Assembly (NCBI GenBank): GCA_012797715.1
Contig: JAAZOO010000193.1
Location: forward strand, 1 to 9,768
DNA: 9,768 nt
Source: Geobacteraceae bacterium
GTDB lineage: Bacteria; Desulfobacterota; Desulfuromonadia; Geobacterales; Geobacteraceae
Direction: 5' to 3'
Part shown: piece after piece, positions 6,667 to 9,768 of the stretch
Position numbering within the stretch: the stretch's first letter is position 1
Layout: each line of letters starts with the position of its first letter
The notes under the pieces: model-generated
Database searches by the model: none
Told to the model about the DNA's origin: nothing
Seen by the model: the letters and a program-made list of their open reading frames with translations, nothing else
Made by a program: the position numbers and the translations under genes

Positions 6667-7502
6667 TACGTTTACCGCACCTTCGCACATGCTGCGCCTT
6701 CGGCGGGGCGGTTCTCCTGTTTCCCCTTCTGGTCATCCTGTTTGTGCCCGTGGGCGAGATCAAGGGGGTGATTGTGCGCGGCCTGGAACGGGAGGGCTAC
6801 GTCTTGCGGGCGCAGGAAATGCGCAAGTCCTTCCCGTTCGGGCTGGCGGCGCGGAATGTGGTGATTTCCGACGAACGGGGTCCGCTCCTGAAACTGGATG
6901 AAGCCTCCGCGCGCATCAGGTTTTTGCCCCTTTTCCTCGGACGGCTTGCCGTTGACGTCCGGGCGAAGGTCCGGGAAGGGGAACTGCAGGCAGGGTACCA
7001 GCCGCGAAGGGGAGATTTTTCCATCCATGGCGCCGGTGTCCCTTTGGAGGATATCCCCTTTTTCCTGACGGCAACCGGCGCGAATGTCAAAGGGAGGCTT
7101 TCCGTGGACGGCTCATTCACGGGGAAGGGCGCGGCGATGCGGGGATCGCTGAAGCTTGACGTGAGGGGGGCTGAGGTGAGCTCCATCAAGGTCGGTGATA
7201 TGCCGCTTCCCGACGCCTCCTATTCGTCCGTGCGGGGGATGGTGCGGGTCGCCGGCGGCACAGGAAGGCTGGAAAGCCTCACCTTCCAGGGTGACGGCAT
7301 CTATTCCCGGCTGAGCGGCACGTTTCCGGTTTCCGGACCCCTGGCGAGCGCGCCCCTCGATCTCACCCTGGAACTCATGCCCAAGCCGGATTTCCTGGAA
7401 CGGCAGAAATTCGTATTCCTGCTCCTGGCCAAGTACCAGGCAAGCCCCGGTTCCTACCGGATTCCCGTCACAGGCGTTCTTGCGAAACCCGTCATTCGCT
7501 AG
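6663..7502 (+). CDS. gspN: Type II secretion accessory protein GspN (Geobacter/Leptospira-type)
   Basis: Last gene of the T2SS operon. GspN is absent from many T2SSs and its role is unclear; it may act in the periplasm beside the inner-membrane platform. The 279-residue product has an N-terminal membrane anchor at about 11-31 followed by a beta-rich domain. That domain has the repeating LxxLxx...GxLxxxG pattern of AsmA/YhjG-like proteins: LLKLDEASARIRFLPLFLG (75-93), GRLSVDGSFTG (about 144-154), GTFPVSG (about 219-225) and a final YRIPVTGVLAKPVI (265-278). This fits the delta-proteobacterial/Leptospira GspN subfamily better than the classical Klebsiella-type PulN. GTG 6663 overlaps the gspM stop (GTGA); the ribosome binding site is weak (AGGG), which suggests coupling. 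The family call is from memory of its pattern, not a search. Confidence 0.82.
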   Translation: MIRLPHLRTCCAFGGAVLLFPLLVILFVPVGEIKGVIVRGLEREGYVLRAQEMRKSFPFGLAARNVVISDERGPLLKLDEASARIRFLPLFLGRLAVDVRAKVREGELQAGYQPRRGDFSIHGAGVPLEDIPFFLTATGANVKGRLSVDGSFTGKGAAMRGSLKLDVRGAEVSSIKVGDMPLPDASYSSVRGMVRVAGGTGRLESLTFQGDGIYSRLSGTFPVSGPLASAPLDLTLELMPKPDFLERQKFVFLLLAKYQASPGSYRIPVTGVLAKPVIR

Positions 7503-7520
7503 CATCATCCCGGAAAGGAA

Positions 7521-7560
7521 AACGCCGGGAGGACCTTCGGTCTCCCGGCGTTTCTTCTTC
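7521..7560. terminator. Bidirectional intrinsic terminator between gspN and bamD
   Basis: The left arm AACGCCGGGAGGACC (7521-7535) pairs with GGTCTCCCGGCGTT (7539-7552) around loop TTC. This makes a 14-bp GC-rich stem with one bulged G. On the plus strand it is followed by TTTCTTCTTC. On the minus strand the reverse complement of the purine tract at 7513-7522 gives a T-rich run. It sits 18 nt after the gspN stop and 13 nt beyond the bamD stop, so it can end both converging transcripts. Confidence 0.88.
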
Positions 7561-7565
7561 GTTCT

Positions 7566-8303
7566 TCAGGATTTCCTCTCCAGAATCTTCTTTGCCTTGC
7601 CCGCGAATCGGCTCTGCGGGTACTCTTTTACGAGGCGCGCCATGGCCTCTCGGGCCTTCTCCTTTTCCCCCGTGCGCAGGTACGAGTCTCCGAGAAGGAA
7701 CAGTGCCTCGTCGGTCACGGGCGTCGCCGGATACTTTTCCAGGGCATCGGAAAAACGGCCGATGGCGGCGCCGTACTTGTCGGTCCTGTAGTAGAACCTT
7801 CCCACGTAGATCTCGTGGGCGGCCTGCTTTGCCCTGCACTCCGCCAGCTTTTCACGCGCCTTTTTGGCCATTTCGGTGTTGGGGTACTCCTGGAGGAAGG
7901 ACTCGAAAACGGTCACGGCATTGTTCAGGGGGGTCTGATCCACATCGATCTTTTCCACCTGGTTGAAGTTGCTCACGCCGAGCATGTACAGCGCATAGGG
8001 CGCATTGGGATTTTTCGGATGGAGTTTCCGGAAATTCTCGTATTCTGCCGCCGCCTCGATGTAGTTCTCGTCCTGGAAAAGGGCGTCGGCGATACGGAGC
8101 TCCGCCACCGTCTTGAGGAGGGGGGTGGTATTGCTTTCCTTAACCTTGCGCCAGGTTTCCGCGGCTTTTTCATACTTCTTCCTGGCGTAGAGCTTTTCCC
8201 CGCGCTGGTAGCTGGTTTCGGGCGGGACCTTGATCCCCTTGTCACTGGCGCAGGATGCGGAAAAGGCGAGGATACAGAGAGCGAACACGGCTCTGCGGTA
8301 CAT
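7566..8303 (-). CDS. bamD: Outer membrane protein assembly lipoprotein BamD
   Basis: Periplasm-facing lipoprotein of the BAM complex, which inserts beta-barrel proteins into the outer membrane. The 245-residue precursor has a lipoprotein signal (MYRRAVFALCILAFSAS) with lipidated Cys18; the lipobox SAS-C is slightly degenerate at -3. The rest is helical tetratricopeptide repeats: YQRGEKLYARKKYEKAAETW (32-51), AELRIADALFQDENYIEAAAEYE and, near the C-terminus, DEALFLLGDSYLRTGEKEKA. The BamD signatures are the DVDQT loop (120-124) and HEIYVGRFYY (163-172). The start at 8303 is chosen because AAGGAG (8309-8314, minus strand) lies five bases upstream and the signal peptide begins there. A longer frame starting with TTG at 8381 overlaps the promoter -35 box. 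Generic TPR lipoproteins such as CpoB are less likely given the BamD signatures. Confidence 0.93.
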   Translation of the reverse strand: MYRRAVFALCILAFSASCASDKGIKVPPETSYQRGEKLYARKKYEKAAETWRKVKESNTTPLLKTVAELRIADALFQDENYIEAAAEYENFRKLHPKNPNAPYALYMLGVSNFNQVEKIDVDQTPLNNAVTVFESFLQEYPNTEMAKKAREKLAECRAKQAAHEIYVGRFYYRTDKYGAAIGRFSDALEKYPATPVTDEALFLLGDSYLRTGEKEKAREAMARLVKEYPQSRFAGKAKKILERKS

Positions 8304-8308
8304 ACGGG

Positions 8309-8314
8309 CTCCTT
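8309..8314 (-). promoter_or_regulatory. bamD ribosome binding site
   Basis: AAGGAG on the minus strand, five bases upstream of the ATG at 8303-8301. It decides the bamD start against both the upstream in-frame TTG (8381) and the out-of-frame ATG at 8323, neither of which has a comparable site. Confidence 0.8.
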
Positions 8315-8352
8315 GGTCGGCATGGTGCGGAAAAAAGCGGATGTGCACTCTG

Positions 8353-8381
8353 TTAGTAGAGAAAAAGAAACGATTTGTCAA
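8353..8381 (-). promoter_or_regulatory. Sigma70-type promoter for bamD
   Basis: On the minus strand, a perfect TTGACA -35 box (8381-8376) is followed by a 17-base spacer and TACTAA (8358-8353) as -10. The -10 matches the consensus at only three positions, but these include the key first T and second A. A start site near 8346 would give a leader of about 43 nt before the bamD ATG. The spacer is T-rich. No intrinsic terminator follows typA, so bamD may also receive read-through transcription. Confidence 0.65.
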
Positions 8382-8409
8382 CGTATAGTTCGTCGGACAT
8401 CCGGCGTGG

Positions 8410-9768
8410 CTAGCGTCCGCTGCGCTTGCGCCTGTTCGGGTCCAGTTCTTTTTTGCGGAGCCGGATGGATGAGGGGGTTACCTCCACCAGCTCGTCTTCG
8501 TCGATAAATTCCAGGGCCTGCTCAAGGGTCAGGTTCCGGGGCGGCGTCAGCTTGATGGCGTCGTCGGACCCGGCCGCCCTGATGTTGGTCAGCTTCTTCC
8601 CCTTGCAGGGGTTGACGTCCAGGTCGTTGTCCTTGGCGTGCTGGCCGATAATCATCCCGCCGTATACCTCCACGCCCGGTCCGATGAACAGCACTCCGCG
8701 GGGCTGGAGGGCGTCCAGTGCGTAGGCGGTGGTTTCTCCCTGCTCCATGGCGATGAGTACCCCGTTTTTGCGGCCGGGTATGTCACCTTTGTAGGGCGCA
8801 TATCCGTGGAAGGTATGGGTGACCACGCCGGTGCCGCGGGTTTCGGTGAGCAGTTCGCCGCGCAGTCCGATGATGCCCCGTGCGGGGATGATGAACTCAA
8901 GGCGGACAACATCGCCGAGCTGGTGCATGGCGACCATTTCCCCCTTTCGCGGTCCCATCTTTTCTATAACGGTTCCCTGGTACTCGCACGGCACATCTAT
9001 TACCAGGTACTCCATCGGCTCCTGGCGTATCCCGTCGATTTCGCGCAGGATCACCTCCGGTTTGGAGACCGCCATCTCGAACCCCTCCCGCCGCATGTTC
9101 TCGATGAGTATCGACAGGTGCAGCTCTCCCCGTCCCGATACCAGAAAGGTGTCCGGATTGTCCGTGTCTTCGACCCGGAGGGAGACGTTGGTGCGGAGTT
9201 CCCTTTCCAGCCTCTCCCTGATTGTGCGCGACGTCACCATCTTTCCCTCCCGTCCGGCGAAGGGCGAGCTGTTGACGATGAAGTTCATGGCAATGGTGGG
9301 TTCGTCGATGGAGACGTAGGGAAGGGAGCGGGGGTCGTCCGCACTGGCAAGGGTCTCCCCGATCCCCACCTCGTCGAAACCGGCGATGGTAACGATATCT
9401 CCGGTGAACGCCTCGTCTATCTCGATCTGCCGCAGGCCTTCGTAGCCGAGAAGTTTCGAGATGCGCCCCTTGCGGATTTCGCCGCCGCGCCTGATGAGCG
9501 CTATGGTCTCTCCTGCCCCCACCCTGCCGTTGAAGATCTTGCCGGTGGCGATGCGGCCGATATAATCGTTATAGTCGATGTTCGTAACAAGCATCTGGAA
9601 CGGGGCCGAGGGGTCCCCCTCGGGAGGGGACACATTGTTGATGACCGTCTGGAAAAGAGGTTCCATGGTGTCGGAGTCGTCCCCCATGTCCAGCTTTGCG
9701 TACCCCATCTTGGCGCTGGTATAGACGATGGCGAAGTCCAGTTGCTCGTCGCTCGCCTGAAGCTCGCA
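8410..9768 (-). CDS. typA: Ribosome-associated GTPase TypA/BipA, C-terminal three quarters (5' end outside window)
   Basis: Translational GTPase of the EF-G family that binds the 70S/50S ribosome and supports ribosome assembly and stress or cold adaptation. The frame is open to the window edge, giving 452 residues against about 600 for the family, so roughly the first 150 (G1-G4 motifs) are missing. The visible part opens with ELQASDEQLDFAIVYTSAK, containing the G5 SA motif. Then come a beta-barrel domain II (about 55-135 visible), a domain III-like part with VSGRGELHLSILIENMRREG (210-229), an EF-G domain V-like part with PARGIIGLRGELLTETRGTG (295-314), and the BipA-specific C-terminal domain. 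The last shows MIIGQHAKDNDLDVNPCKGK (372-391), NIRAAGSDDA and the terminal ELVEVTPSSIRLRKKELD. LepA is excluded by this last domain. Confidence 0.98.
   Translation of the reverse strand, partial: CELQASDEQLDFAIVYTSAKMGYAKLDMGDDSDTMEPLFQTVINNVSPPEGDPSAPFQMLVTNIDYNDYIGRIATGKIFNGRVGAGETIALIRRGGEIRKGRISKLLGYEGLRQIEIDEAFTGDIVTIAGFDEVGIGETLASADDPRSLPYVSIDEPTIAMNFIVNSSPFAGREGKMVTSRTIRERLERELRTNVSLRVEDTDNPDTFLVSGRGELHLSILIENMRREGFEMAVSKPEVILREIDGIRQEPMEYLVIDVPCEYQGTVIEKMGPRKGEMVAMHQLGDVVRLEFIIPARGIIGLRGELLTETRGTGVVTHTFHGYAPYKGDIPGRKNGVLIAMEQGETTAYALDALQPRGVLFIGPGVEVYGGMIIGQHAKDNDLDVNPCKGKKLTNIRAAGSDDAIKLTPPRNLTLEQALEFIDEDELVEVTPSSIRLRKKELDPNRRKRSGR

Noticed and set aside
8304..8381. Extended bamD start at a TTG
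   Set aside because: The TTG is part of the TTGACA -35 box, and the extension precedes a proper lipoprotein signal that has its own ribosome binding site.
8391..8409. Small inverted repeat (CGGA-TG-TCCG) just after the typA stop as a terminator
   Set aside because: A four-base stem with a two-base loop and no T-tract cannot act as an intrinsic terminator.
7815..8507. Plus-strand open frame (230 codons) opposite bamD
   Set aside because: Covers bamD, its promoter and the end of typA in antisense; its translation is a shadow of the TPR coding sequence with no domain.

Overview
The window is a GC-rich bacterial chromosomal segment. It carries the distal part of a type II secretion system (T2SS, general secretory pathway) operon on the plus strand, facing two housekeeping genes on the minus strand. 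Gene content, order and the GspN subtype suggest a Desulfuromonadales/Geobacter-like member of the former Deltaproteobacteria. That placement is inferred from family resemblance; no marker gene such as rRNA is present.

Plus strand (1-7502): gspE (3' end only), gspF, gspG, gspH, gspI, gspJ, gspK, gspL, gspM and gspN, in the canonical order. All genes from gspH to gspN overlap their neighbour (4, 29, 4, 1, 4 and 4 nt), and gspE overlaps gspF by 20 nt. The only spacers lie on either side of gspG, the major pseudopilin gene, which also has the strongest Shine-Dalgarno sequence seen. GspE is the cytoplasmic ATPase. GspF, GspL and GspM form the inner-membrane platform. GspG plus the minor pseudopilins H, I, J and K build the periplasmic pseudopilus. 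GspN is the poorly understood accessory protein ending the operon. The secretin GspD, the coupling protein GspC and the prepilin peptidase GspO/PilD are not in the window. GspC and GspD may lie upstream, and the peptidase may be shared with type IV pili.

Convergent junction (7503-7565): an intrinsic hairpin with A-rich sequence on its left and T-rich sequence on its right. It should terminate transcription from both directions.

Minus strand (9768-7566): typA/bipA (5' end cut by the window) lies upstream of bamD, which encodes an outer-membrane lipoprotein of the beta-barrel assembly machinery. A sigma70-like promoter with a perfect TTGACA -35 box lies in the 106-nt gap between them and would drive bamD.

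There are no tRNAs, rRNAs, insertion sequences, CRISPR arrays or phage genes, and no gene-free stretch above 300 nt. This is an ordinary, well-conserved core region. I found no candidate for a new biological system; the findings are modest points on gene-start choice, regulation and protein variation.
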